DNA of 64,000 nt. It comes from Tragulus kanchil (lineage: Eukaryota; Chordata; Mammalia; Artiodactyla; Tragulidae). The position numbers were made by a program, and so were the translations under genes. The stretch covers positions 165,757,608 to 165,821,607 of the forward strand of contig JAIOJX010000024.1 of assembly GCA_022376925.1 (NCBI GenBank), written 5' to 3'. The notes below the pieces were generated by a model. That model was given only the letters and a program-made list of their open reading frames with translations, ran no database searches and was not told the DNA's origin. Positions 24,650 through 37,431 of this stretch are shown here, in pieces (within the stretch, counting starts at the first letter, position 1; each line of letters starts with the position of its first letter).

Positions 24650-26020
24650 TGGATGGGAGTGTGGTTTTGTTTGTTTGTTTGTTTTCAATTTTTTAATTGG
24701 AGGATAAATTATTTTACAGTGTTGTGCTGGTTTCTGCCATATGTCAACATAAATCAGCCATAAGCATACATATGTCCCTTTCCTCTTGAATTTACCTCCC
24801 ACTTCTACCCCATCTTGCTCCTCTAGGATGTCACAGAGCACCAGGTTTGTGCTACCTGCATCATACAGCAAATTCTCACTGGCTATCTATTTTACATATG
24901 TATATGTATGTAATGTCTATGTTTCAAGGCTTCTCTCAATTTGCCCCACCCTCTCCTTTCTCCACTGTGTCCACAAGTCTCTTCTCTATGTCTGTGTCTT
25001 TACTGCTTTCCTGTAAATAGTTTCACCAGCACCATTTTTCTACACATTCCATATATATATGTTAATATACAATATTTGCTTTTCTCTTTCTGACTTACTT
25101 CACTCTGTATAACAGGGACAGGCTTTAGGTACATCCACCTCACTAGAACAGACTCAAATGTGTTCCTTTTTATGGCTGAGTAATACTCCATTGTATATGT
25201 GTACCACAACTTCTTTATCCATTCTTCTGTCGATGGACATCTAGGTTGCTTCCATGGCTAGCTATTGCAAATAGTACTGTAATGAACATTGGGTACATGT
25301 ATCTTTTTTAGTTGTGGTTTTCTTTGGGTATTTGCCCATTAGTGGAATTGCTGGATCATATGATAGCTGTATTCCTAATTTTTAAAAAGAATCTCCATAC
25401 CGGTCTCCAGAGTGGCTGTATCAATTGACATTTCCACCAACAGTGCAACAGGGTTACCTTTTCTCCACAACCTCTCCAGCACTTACTGTTTTTAGATTTT
25501 TTGATGATGGTCATTCTGACCAGTGTGGGGTGAAGCTTCATTGTTATTTTGATTTGTATTTCTCTAATAATGAGCAATGTTGACTGTCTTTGCGTGTGTT
25601 TTTTGGCCACCTGTATGTCTTCTTTGTAGAAATGTCTGTTTAGGTCTTCTGCCAACTTTTCGATTGGGTTGTTTGTTTTTCTGGTATTGAGCTGCATGAT
25701 CTGCTTGTATATTTTGGAGATTAATCACTTGTCAGTTTCATTTGCTATTACTTTCTCCCACTGTGAGGGTTGTCTTTTCACCCTGTTTATAGTTTTCTTT
25801 GTTGTGCAAAAGCGTTTAAGCTTAATTAGCTTCCACTTGTTTATTCTTGTCTTTATTTCCATTATTCTAGGAGGTGGGTAATAGAGGATCTTGCTATGAT
25901 TTATGTCAGAGTGTTCTGCCTGTATTTTCCTCTAAGAGTTTTATAGATTCTGGCCTCATATTTAGGTCTTTAATCCAGATTAGGTCTTAAGTTTACCTAT
26001 GTGTGTATAAGAATGTGTTT
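24650..26020 (-). mobile_element. L1 LINE, ORF2 C-terminal part and 3'UTR, antisense
   Basis: Minus-strand frames carry L1 ORF2 C-terminal signatures: [46 protein letters not shown], and further on MWYTYTMEYYSAIKRN. They are split over several frames, so the copy is dead. The 3'UTR follows at 24680-24790. The region from 25479 recurs at 26564 through duplication 10. ORF2 encodes the endonuclease/reverse transcriptase of autonomous L1; only its C-terminal segment is here. Confidence 0.88.
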
Positions 26021-27591
26021 TATTACCATGGCATTTGGTACACGGACCAGAATCTGACATATAACTGATGTTCAGTAAAGAATAAATAAATGATTGTGAA
26101 AACTCTACTTAAAATTTTAAAAAATTTACATTTCCTGGATTATCTTTTTCTCAAGGGTGTATTCTAGTGAGTTTTATTTTGTAACATCTAATTCATGACT
26201 AAGTTTTAAAATGAAGTTGTTAGGTATACAGTTATGTCTGTCTATATATGTATGCATATTTCTCTACCTTTGGATTGTACTATCAAAATTACTTTATAAA
26301 TGAGCTCTTCTTAATTGGATTAAAGGAAACTAAGCACTTATAAAAATTCTCAGAAATACAGAGAAACTACCCCAGATGAATTAAACTGAGGAACAATATT
26401 AAATCAATGTAAAGTTATTAAGTATAGTAAAGTTAAAGTTTGTCAATCTAATCAATATAGACATGTTTTTAAAGTGATCAACACTAAGTATAATACTTTA
26501 TTGGTTTATAAGTTTATTAATATAATAATGGTGCAATTGACTTTCCACAACCTTTTTCCAAAAGCACTTACTGTTTTTAGATTTTTTGATGATGGTCATT
26601 CTGACCAGTGTGGGGTGAAGCTTCATTGTTATTTTGATTTGTATTTCTCTAATAATGAGCAATGTTGACTGTCTTTGCGTGTGTTTTTTGGCCACCTGTA
26701 TGTCTTCTTTGTAGAAATGTCTGTTTAGGTCTTCTGCCAACTTTTCGATTGGGTTGTTTGTTTTTCTGGTATTGAGCTGCATGATCTGCTTGTATATTTT
26801 GGAGATTAATCACTTGTCAGTTTCATTTGCTATTACTTTCTCCCACTGTGAGGGTTGTCTTTTCACCCTGTTTATAGTTTTCTTTGTTGTGCAAAAGCGT
26901 TTAAGCTTAATTAGCTTCCACTTGTTTATTCTTGTCTTTATTTCCATTATTCTAGGAGGTGGGTAATAGAGGATCTTGCTATGATTTATGTCAGAGTGTT
27001 CTGCCTGTATTTTCCTCTAAGAGTTTTATAGATTCTGGCCTCATATTTAGGTCTTTAATCCAGATTAGGTCTTAAGTTTACCTATGTGTGTATAAGAATG
27101 TGTTTTATTACCATGGCATTTGGTACACGGACCAGAATCTGACATATAACTGATGTTCAGTAAAGAATAAATAAATGATTGTGAAAACTCTACTTAAAAT
27201 TTGAAAAAAAAATTTACATTTCCTGGATTATCTTTTTCTCAAGGGTGTATTCTAGTGAGTTTTATTTTGTAACATCTAATTCATGACTAAGTTTTAAAAT
27301 GAAGTTGTTAGGTATACAGTTATGTCTGTCTATATATGTATGCATATTTCTCTACCTTTGGATTGTACTATCAAAATTACTTTATAAATGAGCTCTTCTT
27401 AATTGGATTAAAGGAAACTAAGCACTTATAAAAATTCTCAGAAATACAGAGAAACTACCCCAGATGAATTAAACTGAGGAACAATATTAAATCAATGTAA
27501 AGTTATTAAGTATAGTAAAGTTAAAGTTTGTCAATCTAATCAATATAGACATGTTTTTAAAGTGATCAACACTAAGTATAATACTTTATTG
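25479..27591. repeat. Tandem duplication 10 (offset 1085)
   Basis: Copies at 25479-26503 and 26564-27591. The left edge lies in antisense L1 ORF2. The 60-base spacer is low-complexity and contains a mangled CTTTCCACAACC echo of 25463-25474. Confidence 0.93.
26564..27110 (-). mobile_element. L1 ORF2 part, antisense (second copy)
   Basis: Right copy of duplication 10, with the same [20 protein letters not shown] frame as 25608-25697. Confidence 0.85.
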
Positions 27592-27769
27592 TACAGAGGT
27601 TTAAAAAAATTAAATAAGATATTATGTCTGTTGTGAATTTTTCAGCAATAAAATAACTTGGTATGATTAAATTTTTAAGCAGTAAATGAAATATAAGTGA
27701 GATAAGAGCCTTTGTATGGAATCTTTAAAAATAATTATATTTTAGAAGTGCCTACTTAAAATCAATCTC

Positions 27770-28040
27770 TTCATCTTCTTCTCCTGAGACCACTATAACG
27801 TGAATGTTGGTGCATGTGATGTTTTCCCAGAGGTCTCTTCAACTGTCCTCATTTCTTTCACTATTTTTTCCTTTATCCATTTTCATGGCACTTATTGCCA
27901 CCACTCTGTCTTCCAGCTCACTGATTCATTCTTCAGCATCATTTTTCTGTACTGATTCTTTCCAGTGAATTTCTCATTTCACTAACTGTATTCTTCCACT
28001 CTGTTTGGTTATTCTTTATATTTTATAGTTCTTTGCTAAA
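27770..28040 (-). mobile_element. Possible old L1 segment, antisense
   Basis: CACTCTGTTTGGTTATTC, TTTATATTTTATAGTTC and TTTGCTAAAAACCTC resemble an antisense old L1 segment. It abuts a sense L1 head to head. Confidence 0.4.
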
Positions 28041-28685
28041 AACCTCTTATACCTCAGAAAGGGCCTGAGAAAATAGCTGAAGGTAGATGAAAACTTCCCT
28101 AACATGAGAAAGGAAACAGTCACCCAAGTCCATGCAGCACGAGAACCCCATACAGGATGTACCAAAGGAAGAACATGCTGAGACATATAATAATCGAACT
28201 GACAAAAACTGCAGACAAAGACAAAATATTAAAAGTGACAAAGGAAAAGCAACAAATAACATAAAGAATCTCCATAAGATCAGTGGTTAAATTTTCAGCA
28301 AAAACTTGGCAGGCCAGAAGGGAGTGGCACAATATAAAGTGATAAAAGGGAGAACCTCACAACCAAGGATACTCTACCCAGCAAGCTTCTCATTCAGACA
28401 CAAAGGAGAAATCAAAAGCTTTACACACAAGCAAAAGCTAAAAGAATTCAGAACTACCAAACCACCTTCAGGCTGAAAAGAAAGACCACAACTAGAAACA
28501 AGAAGATTATAAAATGGGAAAGCTCATCAGTAAAGGCAAATAATACAGAAAAGGTAGGAAATCTTCCACATTCAAATACAGTATCAAGTCAATAATTGTG
28601 AGAGAAGGGCAGTACATATGCTGAATATTTGAAATGCATTTGAAATTAAGAGATCAGTAGGTTAAAACACTCATTCATATATATA

Positions 28686-28716
<31 letters not shown>

Positions 28717-29806
28717 GTACACTGCGATTTCAAAACCTCATGGTAACAACAAACCAAAAATCAATAGTAGTTATAACACAAAGAAGCAAAATGAATCCAA
28801 ACACAACACTAAAGAAAGGCATCAAATTAAGAGAAAAAAAAGAGGAAAGGAATAAAAAAGACCTACAAAAACAAATTAAAAACAATTTTAAAATGACAAT
28901 AAGAACATACATATCAATAATTACATTAAATGTAAATGGATTAAATGCTACAATCAAAAGACACAGATTGGTTGAGTGGGTAAAAAGCCAAGACTGTATA
29001 TATGCTACCTACAAAATACCCACTTCAGCTTTAGGGACATATACAGAATGAAAGTGAGTGGGTGGAAAAAGGTATTCCATGCAAATGGAAATCAAAATAA
29101 AGTCAGAAAGTGACGTCCACTCTGTTTGGTTATTCTTTATATTTTATAGTTCTTTGCTAAAAACCTCTTATACCTCAGAAAGGGCCTGAGAAAATAGCTG
29201 AAGGTAGATGAAAACTTCCCTAACATGAGAAAGGAAACAGTCACCCAAGTCCATGCAGCACGAGAACCCCATACAGGATGTACCAAAGGAAGAACATGCT
29301 GAGACATATAATAATCGAACTGACAAAAACTGCAGACAAAGACAAAATATTAAAAGTGACAAAGGAAAAGCAACAAATAACATAAAGAATCTCCATAAGA
29401 TCAGTGGTTAAATTTTCAGCAAAAACTTGGCAGGCCAGAAGGGAGTGGCACAATATAAAGTGATAAAAGGGAGAACCTCACAACCAAGGATACTCTACCC
29501 AGCAAGCTTCTCATTCAGACACAAAGGAGAAATCAAAAGCTTTACACACAAGCAAAAGCTAAAAGAATTCAGAACTACCAAACCACCTTCAGGCTGAAAA
29601 GAAAGACCACAACTAGAAACAAGAAGATTATAAAATGGGAAAGCTCATCAGTAAAGGCAAATAATACAGAAAAGGTAGGAAATCTTCCACATTCAAATAC
29701 AGTATCAAGTCAATAATTGTGAGAGAAGGGCATTACATATGCTGAATATTTGAAATGCATTTGAAATTAAGAGATCAGTAGGTTAAAACACTCATTCATA
29801 TATATA

Positions 29807-29837
<31 letters not shown>

Positions 29838-30223
29838 GTACACTGCGATTTCAAAACCTCATGGTAACAACAAACCAAAAATCAATAGTAGTTATAACAC
29901 AAAGAAGCAAAATGAATCCAAACACAACACTAAAGAAAGGCATCAAATTAAGAGAAAAAAAAGAGGAAAGGAATAAAAAAGACCTACAAAAACAAATTAA
30001 AAACAATTTTAAAATGACAATAAGAACATACATATCAATAATTACATTAAATGTAAATGGATTAAATGCTACAATCAAAAGACACAGATTGGTTGAGTGG
30101 GTAAAAAGCCAAGACTGTATATATGCTACCTACAAAATACCCACTTCAGCTTTAGGGACATATACAGAATGAAAGTGAGTGGGTGGAAAAAGGTATTCCA
30201 TGCAAATGGAAATCAAAATAAAG
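27995..30223. repeat. Tandem duplication 11 (offset 1121)
   Basis: Copies at 27995-29102 and 29116-30223. It contains the start of an old L1 and a TA/TG microsatellite. Confidence 0.94.
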
Positions 30224-31443
30224 CTGGAGTAGCAGTAATCACACCAAACAAAATAAACCTTAAGGTAAAGACTGTTACAAGAGACCAAGGAGACACTTCA
30301 TAATGATAAAGGCATCAATTCATAAATGTCTATGCACCTAACACAGGACGACCTCAATACATAAGGCAAATACTAACAGCTATGAAGGGGGAAATCAACA
30401 GTAATACAATAACGGTGGGGACCAGTATCACTGATGAAAATATGCACAAAAACCCTCAACAAAAATATTAGCAAATTGACTGTAACAACAAATTAAACAA
30501 ATTATGTACCATGATCTGGTAGGATTTATCCCAAGATATAAGGACTTTTCAGTAAATGCAAATAACACCACATTAATAAGTTGAATATTAAAACCATATG
30601 ATTATGAATATACGCAGAAAAGGCTTTTGATAAAATTCAACAACCATTTATTACAAAAACTCTCGAAATCCAGCATAGAGTGAACCTATCTCAACATAAT
30701 AAGGGTCATATTTTACAGACTTACAGCTAACATTATATCCAAGGGTAAAACTTGAAAGAATTTCCTTTAACATCCAGAACAAGGCAAGGATGTTCACCTA
30801 TGCCACTTTTATTCAACATAGTATTGGAAGCCCTATAAACAGCAATCAGGAAGAAAAAGAATTCAAATTGGAAAAGAAGAAGTAAAACTTCCACTGCAGA
30901 CAACATAATACTATATATAGAAATTCATAAGAGCTCTACTGGAAAACTATTAGAGCTCATCAATGAATTGCAGGATACAAAATTAACAGACAGCAAACCA
31001 TTGCATTTCCACAAACTAACAATGAAAGATCAGAAAGAAAAATTAAGGAAACTAACAAATCAAAAAGAATAAAACAACTTAGAAATAAACCTACCTTTGG
31101 AAGTGAAAGATCCTGTACTCTAAAAACTATGAGATGCTGATGAAAGAAATCAAAGATGACACAAACAGATGCAAAGCTGTACCATGTTCTTGCACTGTTA
31201 GACATAATATTGTCAAAATGACTACATTATCCAAGGCAATACACAGATTCAATGCAATCTCTATAAGATTACCAATGGTATTTTTCATAGAATTAGAACA
31301 AATAAATCTCATAATTTGTATGGAAACACAAAAGACCCTGAACACCCAAAGCAATCTTGAGGAAGGAAAACAGAGCTGGAGGAATCAGGTTCCCTGCTTC
31401 AGACTATATTACAAAGCTACAGTCATCAAAAGAGTACGGTACT
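28045..31443 (+). mobile_element. Old L1 (L1M-like), start region and ORF2 part, degenerate
   Basis: GAAAACTTCCCTAACATGAG, CCCAGCAAGCTTCTCATTCA and AAAGCTAAAAGAATTCAGAA are pre-ORF2 L1M landmarks. ORF2 then opens with ISIITLNVNGLNATIKRHRL (28900-28970, again 30020-30090), and MKVSGWKKVFHANGNQNKAG follows in another frame at 30170-30230. The endonuclease and reverse-transcriptase parts are broken by frameshifts and gaps; I see no intact YADD motif. Inflated by duplications 11 and 12. Confidence 0.85.
28677..28716. repeat. TA/TG microsatellite (first copy)
   Basis: ATATATATGTGTGTG... ATATATAT. Second copy at about 29798-29838. Confidence 0.85.
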
Positions 31444-32902
31444 GGGCTTCCCTGGTAGCTCAGTGGTAAAGAGTTCGTCTGCCCATGTAGGAGACATGGG
31501 TTGGACCCCCTGATCCAGGAAGATTCCACATGCTACAGAGCAAGAAAGCCCCTGAGCCACAGCTACTGAGCCTGTGCTCTAGAGTCTAGGAGCCACAACT
31601 ACGGAGCCCATGTGCTGCAACTACTGAAGCCCGTGTGCCCTAGAGCCCGAGTTCCACAAGAAGAGAAGTCACCGCAACAAGAAGCCTGCTCACCTCCACT
31701 AGAGAGGAGCCCCCACTCCCTGCAACTAGAGACCCTAGCAGAATGAAACACCACATTAATAAGTTGAATATTAAAACCATATGATTATGAATATACAAAT
31801 TTATAAATTCAACAACCATTTATTACAAACTCTCGAAATCCAGCATAGAGTGAACCTATCTCAACATAATAAGGGTCATATTTTACAGACTTACAGCTAA
31901 CATTATATCCAAGGGTAAAACTTGAAAGAATTTCCTTTAACATCCAGAACAAGGCAAGGATGTTCACCTATGCCACTTTTATTCAACATAGTATTGGAAG
32001 CCCTATAAACAGCAATCAGGAAGAAAAAGAATTCAAATTGGAAAAGAAGAAGTAAAACTTCCACTGCAGACAACATAATACTATATATAGAAATTCATAA
32101 GAGCTCTACTGGAAAACTATTAGAGCTCATCAATGAATTGCAGGATACAAAATTAACAGACAGCAAACCATTGCATTTCCACAAACTAACAATGAAAGAT
32201 CAGAAAGAAAAATTAAGGAAACTAACAAATCAAAAAGAATAAAACAACTTAGAAATAAACCTACCTTTGGAAGTGAAAGATCCTGTACTCTAAAAACTAT
32301 GAGATGCTGATGAAAGAAATCAAAGATGACACAAACAGATGCAAAGCTGTACCATGTTCTTGCACTGTTAGACATAATATTGTCAAAATGACTACATTAT
32401 CCAAGGCAATACACAGATTCAATGCAATCTCTATAAGATTACCAATGGTATTTTTCATAGAATTAGAACAAATAAATCTCATAATTTGTATGGAAACACA
32501 AAAGACCCTGAACACCCAAAGCAATCTTGAGGAAGGAAAACAGAGCTGGAGGAATCAGGTTCCCTGCTTCAGACTATATTACAAAGCTACAGTCATCAAA
32601 AGAGTACGGTACTGGGCTTCCCTGGTAGCTCAGTGGTAAAGAGTTCGTCTGCCCATGTAGGAGACATGGGTTGGACCCCCTGATCCAGGAAGATTCCACA
32701 TGCTACAGAGCAAGAAAGCCCCTGAGCCACAGCTACTGAGCCTGTGCTCTAGAGTCTAGGAGCCACAACTACGGAGCCCATGTGCTGCAACTACTGAAGC
32801 CCGTGTGCCCTAGAGCCCGAGTTCCACAAGAAGAGAAGTCACCGCAACAAGAAGCCTGCTCACCTCCACTAGAGAGGAGCCCCCACTCCCTGCAACTAGA
32901 GA
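30566..32902. repeat. Tandem duplication 12 (offset 1183 falling to 1170)
   Basis: Copies at 30566-31732 and 31749-32902. The right copy lacks about 13 bases near its start (AAGGCTTTTGATAAA region), again at a junction. It carries L1 ORF2 and the first part of a CHR SINE. Confidence 0.93.
31444..31732 (+). mobile_element. CHR-type SINE in L1 ORF2 (first of three copies, cut)
   Basis: GGGCTTCCCTGGTAGCTCAG tRNA-like head, then CCACAACTACGGAGCCCATG-style repeats of the CHR body. Cut at the junction of duplication 12. Confidence 0.85.
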
Positions 32903-32972
32903 AGAGCCCGTGGCAGCAGTGAAAACCCAGAATAAATAAATGAATTAACTAATTAAATTTAAAAAAAAAAGT
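32614..32972 (+). mobile_element. CHR-type SINE (second copy, complete)
   Basis: Complete to CAGAATAAATAAATGAATTA and an A tail. The insertion interrupts L1 ORF2 after GAGTACGGTACT. Confidence 0.88.
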
Positions 32973-33235
32973 AAAACAAATGAATGTATATAACAAAGCA
33001 GAAAAAGACTCACAGATATAAAGTAAGTGATTACCAATGGGGTGAAGGAAGCAGGGAGGAGCAAGACACGGCCATGGGATTAAGAGATATAAACTAAGTA
33101 TTCAATATATAAGAAACAAGGATATATTGTACAGCAAAGGGAAATATAGCTGATTATTTCATAACTTTAAATGGAATATAATCTATAAAAATATTGTGAA
33201 AACCCAGAATAGCCAAAAATAAAAAAAAATTTAAA
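32973..33235 (+). mobile_element. L1 3'UTR fragment inside L1 ORF2
   Basis: CAGATATAAAGTAAGTGATT, GGATATATTGTACAGCAAAG, GGGAAATATAGCTGATTATT and an A-rich end are old L1 3'UTR motifs, yet ORF2 resumes right after. The duplicate is at 34117-34380. Confidence 0.65.
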
Positions 33236-34786
33236 AAGGGAGTATGGTTCTGCCACAAAAACAGAAATACATATCTATGAATCAGGATAGAAAGCCCGGA
33301 AGCAAACCCATACATTTATGGTCAATTTAGATACTACAAAGCAAGCAAGAAGATTTAACAAAAATGAGAAAATGCAGTCTCTTCAATAACTGGTGCTGGG
33401 AAAACTAGACAACAATATGTAAAAGAAAAAGAGAATACTCTGTAATATACAAGTTGAAACATTTCATACAAAAAATAAACTCTAGGTGTATTAAATACTT
33501 CAATGTAAGACTGAATACTATAAAACTCCTAGAAGAAAACCTAGGCAGGACATAAATTGCAGCAATAACTTTATGGATTTTTCTTGGAACAATGGAAATA
33601 GGAACAACAAAACAACACATAAATTAAACTCAAAAGTTTTTTTAGTTGTATTATGAACACCCAAAGCAATCTTGAGGAAGGAAAACAGAGCTGGAGGAAT
33701 CAGGTTCCCTGCTTCAGACTATATTACAAAGCTACAGTCATCAAAAGAGTACGGTACTGGGCTTCCCTGGTAGCTCAGTGGTAAAGAGTTCGTCTGCCCA
33801 TGTAGGAGACATGGGTTGGACCCCCTGATCCAGGAAGATTCCACATGCTACAGAGCAAGAAAGCCCCTGAGCCACAGCTACTGAGCCTGTGCTCTAGAGT
33901 CTAGGAGCCACAACTACGGAGCCCATGTGCTGCAACTACTGAAGCCCGTGTGCCCTAGAGCCCGAGTTCCACAAGAAGAGAAGTCACCGCAACAAGAAGC
34001 CTGCTCACCTCCACTAGAGAGGAGCCCCCACTCCCTGCAACTAGAGAAGAGCCCGTGGCAGCAGTGAAAACCCAGAATAAATAAATGAATTAACTAATTA
34101 AATTTAAAAAAAAAAGTAAAACAAATGAATGTATATAACAAAGCAGAAAAAGACTCACAGATATAAAGTAAGTGATTACCAATGGGGTGAAGGAAGCAGG
34201 GAGGAGCAAGACACGGCCATGGGATTAAGAGATATAAACTAAGTATTCAATATATAAGAAACAAGGATATATTGTACAGCAAAGGGAAATATAGCTGATT
34301 ATTTCATAACTTTAAATGGAATATAATCTATAAAAATATTGTGAAAACCCAGAATAGCCAAAAATAAAAAAAAATTTAAAAAGGGAGTATGGTTCTGCCA
34401 CAAAAACAGAAATACATATCTATGAATCAGGATAGAAAGCCCGGAAGCAAACCCATACATTTATGGTCAATTTAGATACTACAAAGCAAGCAAGAAGATT
34501 TAACAAAAATGAGAAAATGCAGTCTCTTCAATAACTGGTGCTGGGAAAACTAGACAACAATATGTAAAAGAAAAAGAGAATACTCTGTAATATACAAGTT
34601 GAAACATTTCATACAAAAAATAAACTCTAGGTGTATTAAATACTTCAATGTAAGACTGAATACTATAAAACTCCTAGAAGAAAACCTAGGCAGGACATAA
34701 ATTGCAGCAATAACTTTATGGATTTTTCTTGGAACAATGGAAATAGGAACAACAAAAACAACACATAAATTAAACTCAAAAGCTTT
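33236..34786 (+). mobile_element. L1 ORF2 continuation (contains repeated copies)
   Basis: GAGTATGGTTCTGCCACAAA, AGAAAATGCAGTCTCTTCAA, TAACTGGTGCTGGGAAAACT and ATAAAACTCCTAGAAGAAAA are internal ORF2 landmarks. The true continuation is 33236-33636; 33654-34782 repeats SINE, 3'UTR and ORF2 again. It ends where BovB is inserted at CAAAAGCTTTT. Confidence 0.75.
33759..34116 (+). mobile_element. CHR-type SINE (third copy)
   Basis: Right copy of duplication 13. Confidence 0.85.
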
Positions 34787-36727
34787 TAATTTTCCACTTT
34801 TCAGTTTGTTGTGATGCACACAGTCAAGAAGTAGATATTTTTCTGGAATTTCCTTGCTCTTTCTATGATCCAACAGATGCTGGCAATTTGATCTCTGGTT
34901 CCTCTGCCTTTTCTAAATCCAGCTTTAGATTTAGAAGTTCTTGGTTCATGTACTGTTGAAGCCTAGCTTGGAGGACTTTGAGCATTTTTTTGCTAGTGTG
35001 TGAAATGACCGCAATTGTGTGGCAGTTTGAACATTCTTTGGCATTTCCCTTCTTTGGGATTGGAATGAAAACTGACCTTTACCAGTACTGTGGCCACTGC
35101 TGAGTTTTCCACATTTGCTGGCATATCAAGTGCAGAACTTTAACAGCATCAATTTCTAATATTTGAAACAGCTCAGCTAGAATTCCAGCTGGTTTTGTCC
35201 TTAGTAATAATTACGAAGGCCCACTTGAATTTATATACCAAGATGTCTGGCTCTAGGCTATTGATCATACCATTGTTGTTTCTGGGTCATTAAGATCTTT
35301 TTTGTGTAGTTGTTCTGTGTACTATTTCCGTCCATACCATTTCTGTCCTTTATTGTGCTTATCTTTGCATGAAATGTTCCCTTGATATTGTTAATTTTCT
35401 TGAAGAGATCTCTAGTCTTTCCCATTCTATTATTTTTCTCTATTCTTTTGCATTGTTCATTTAGGATGTCTTTCTTATCTCTCCTTGCTATTCTCTGGAC
35501 GTCTGCATTCAGGTGGGTATTTCTTTCCTTTTCTCCTTTGCCTTTTGCCTATCTTCTTTCCTCAACTATTTGTAAAGCCTCCTCAGGCACTTTTTAAAAT
35601 CAATGGCAATTTAGATACTACAAAGCAAGCAAGAAGATTTAACAAAAATGAGAAAATGCAGTCTCTTCAATAACTGGTGCTGGGAAAACTAGACAACAAT
35701 ATGTAAAAGAAAAAGAGAATACTCTGTAATATACAAGTTGAAACATTTCATACAAAAAATAAACTCTAGGTGTATTAAATACTTCAATGTAAGACTGAAT
35801 ACTATAAAACTCCTAGAAGAAAACCTAGGCAGGACATAAATTGCAGCAATAACTTTATGGATTTTTCTTGGAACAATGGAAATAGGAACAACAAAACAAC
35901 ACATAAATTAAACTCAAAAGCTTTTAATTTTCCACTTTTCAGTTTGTTGTGATGCACACAGTCAAGAAGTAGATATTTTTCTGGAATTTCCTTGCTCTTT
36001 CTATGATCCAACAGATGCTGGCAATTTGATCTCTGGTTCCTCTGCCTTTTCTAAATCCAGCTTTAGATTTAGAAGTTCTTGGTTCATGTACTGTTGAAGC
36101 CTAGCTTGGAGGACTTTGAGCATTTTTTTGCTAGTGTGTGAAATGACCGCAATTGTGTGGCAGTTTGAACATTCTTTGGCATTTCCCTTCTTTGGGATTG
36201 GAATGAAAACTGACCTTTACCAGTACTGTGGCCACTGCTGAGTTTTCCACATTTGCTGGCATATCAAGTGCAGAACTTTAACAGCATCAATTTCTAATAT
36301 TTGAAACAGCTCAGCTAGAATTCCAGCTGGTTTTGTCCTTAGTAATAATTACGAAGGCCCACTTGAATTTATATACCAAGATGTCTGGCTCTAGGCTATT
36401 GATCATACCATTGTTGTTTCTGGGTCATTAAGATCTTTTTTGTGTAGTTGTTCTGTGTACTATTTCCGTCCATACCATTTCTGTCCTTTATTGTGCTTAT
36501 CTTTGCATGAAATGTTCCCTTGATATTGTTAATTTTCTTGAAGAGATCTCTAGTCTTTCCCATTCTATTATTTTTCTCTATTCTTTTGCATTGTTCATTT
36601 AGGATGTCTTTCTTATCTCTCCTTGCTATTCTCTGGACGTCTGCATTCAGGTGGGTATTTCTTTCCTTTTCTCCTTTGCCTTTTGCCTATCTTCTTTCCT
36701 CAACTATTTGTAAAGCCTCCTCAGGCA
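34468..36727. repeat. Tandem duplication 14 (offset 1139)
   Basis: Copies at 34468-35589 and 35607-36727. It spans the L1/BovB boundary, so that boundary appears twice. Confidence 0.93.
34787..35589 (-). mobile_element. BovB (RTE) LINE, reverse-transcriptase part, antisense (first copy)
   Basis: Antisense motifs GATGCACACAGTCAAGAAGT, TCTGGTTCCTCTGCCTTTTC, GTGTGGCAGTTTGAACATTC and CATTTCCCTTCTTTGGGATT belong to the BovB RT domain (minus-strand frames with stops). BovB entered ruminants by horizontal transfer and mobilises Bov-tA; this copy is dead. Confidence 0.85.
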
Positions 36728-36960
36728 ACTATTTTGTCTTTTTGCATTTCTTTTTCTTGGGGATAGTTTTGATCACCACCTCCTACACAGTGAACCTCTG
36801 TCCACAGTTCTTCAGGCACCCTGTCTATCAGATCTAATCCCTTGAATCTGTTTGTCACCTCAACTGTATAATCTTACAGGATTTGATTTAGGTCATATTT
36901 GAACGGCCTAGTGGTTTTCCCTAATTTCTTCAAGTTAAGTCTCACTTTGTATGTGTCATT
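35924..36960 (-). mobile_element. BovB LINE, antisense (second copy and 5'-ward continuation)
   Basis: Repeats 34787-35589 through duplication 14, then continues past 36728 with GGATAGTTTTGATCACCACC, CTTGAATCTGTTTGTCACCT and GTGGTTTTCCCTAATTTCTT, all BovB antisense. Ends near 36960. Confidence 0.85.
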
Positions 36961-37396
36961 TAACTTGTGAACTCTCAAAAATGAATTGCTAATTAGAAGA
37001 GTGAATCATTTTCCATGTTTACTTTCCAAGATTTCTCATTTTGAAAGAGTAAATTTCCAAATATTAACTTTCTTTAGATGATTACCCATACAAACCCCAC
37101 CTCCATGAACCATATCGTAAATGAAAAATAACAGCCTGCCAAGTTAGAGTACATGAATAGCTCTTTTAAAATTATTGGATAAAAGCTTAAATTACCAGAG
37201 GTTGCATCATTATGGGTTATTTGAGAATTGTTTGTCTTCTATAATATCAAGTTATTCTCAGAGGAATACTGATTAGAATAGAAACCAGATGTGTTTTTCA
37301 AGACTAGGCTGAAAAAAATGACAAACAAGTAGAAAATTAATATAAGAATGACCTAAGCAGGTTTCTAGAAACTTGAAGCATGGGTATAATAGAAGA
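36961..37396. other. No recognised element
   Basis: AT-rich DNA without repeat or exon features that I can name. Confidence 0.45.
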
Positions 37397-37431
37397 GTGT
37401 ATGCGTGTGTGTGCATGTGCGTGTGTGTGTG
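37397..37431. repeat. TG-rich microsatellite (first copy)
   Basis: Interrupted TG run with GCG and GCATG; second copy at 38537-38571, identical in length. Confidence 0.85.

Larger units (their letters stand above)
32509..34782. repeat. Tandem duplication 13 (offset 1145)
   Basis: Copies at 32509-33636 and 33654-34782. It overlaps the right copy of duplication 12, so the CHR SINE is present three times. Confidence 0.93.

Noticed and set aside
24650..25697. Minus-strand frames with conserved-looking protein sequence
   Set aside because: They are L1 ORF2 C-terminal pieces split over frames, not a functional gene.
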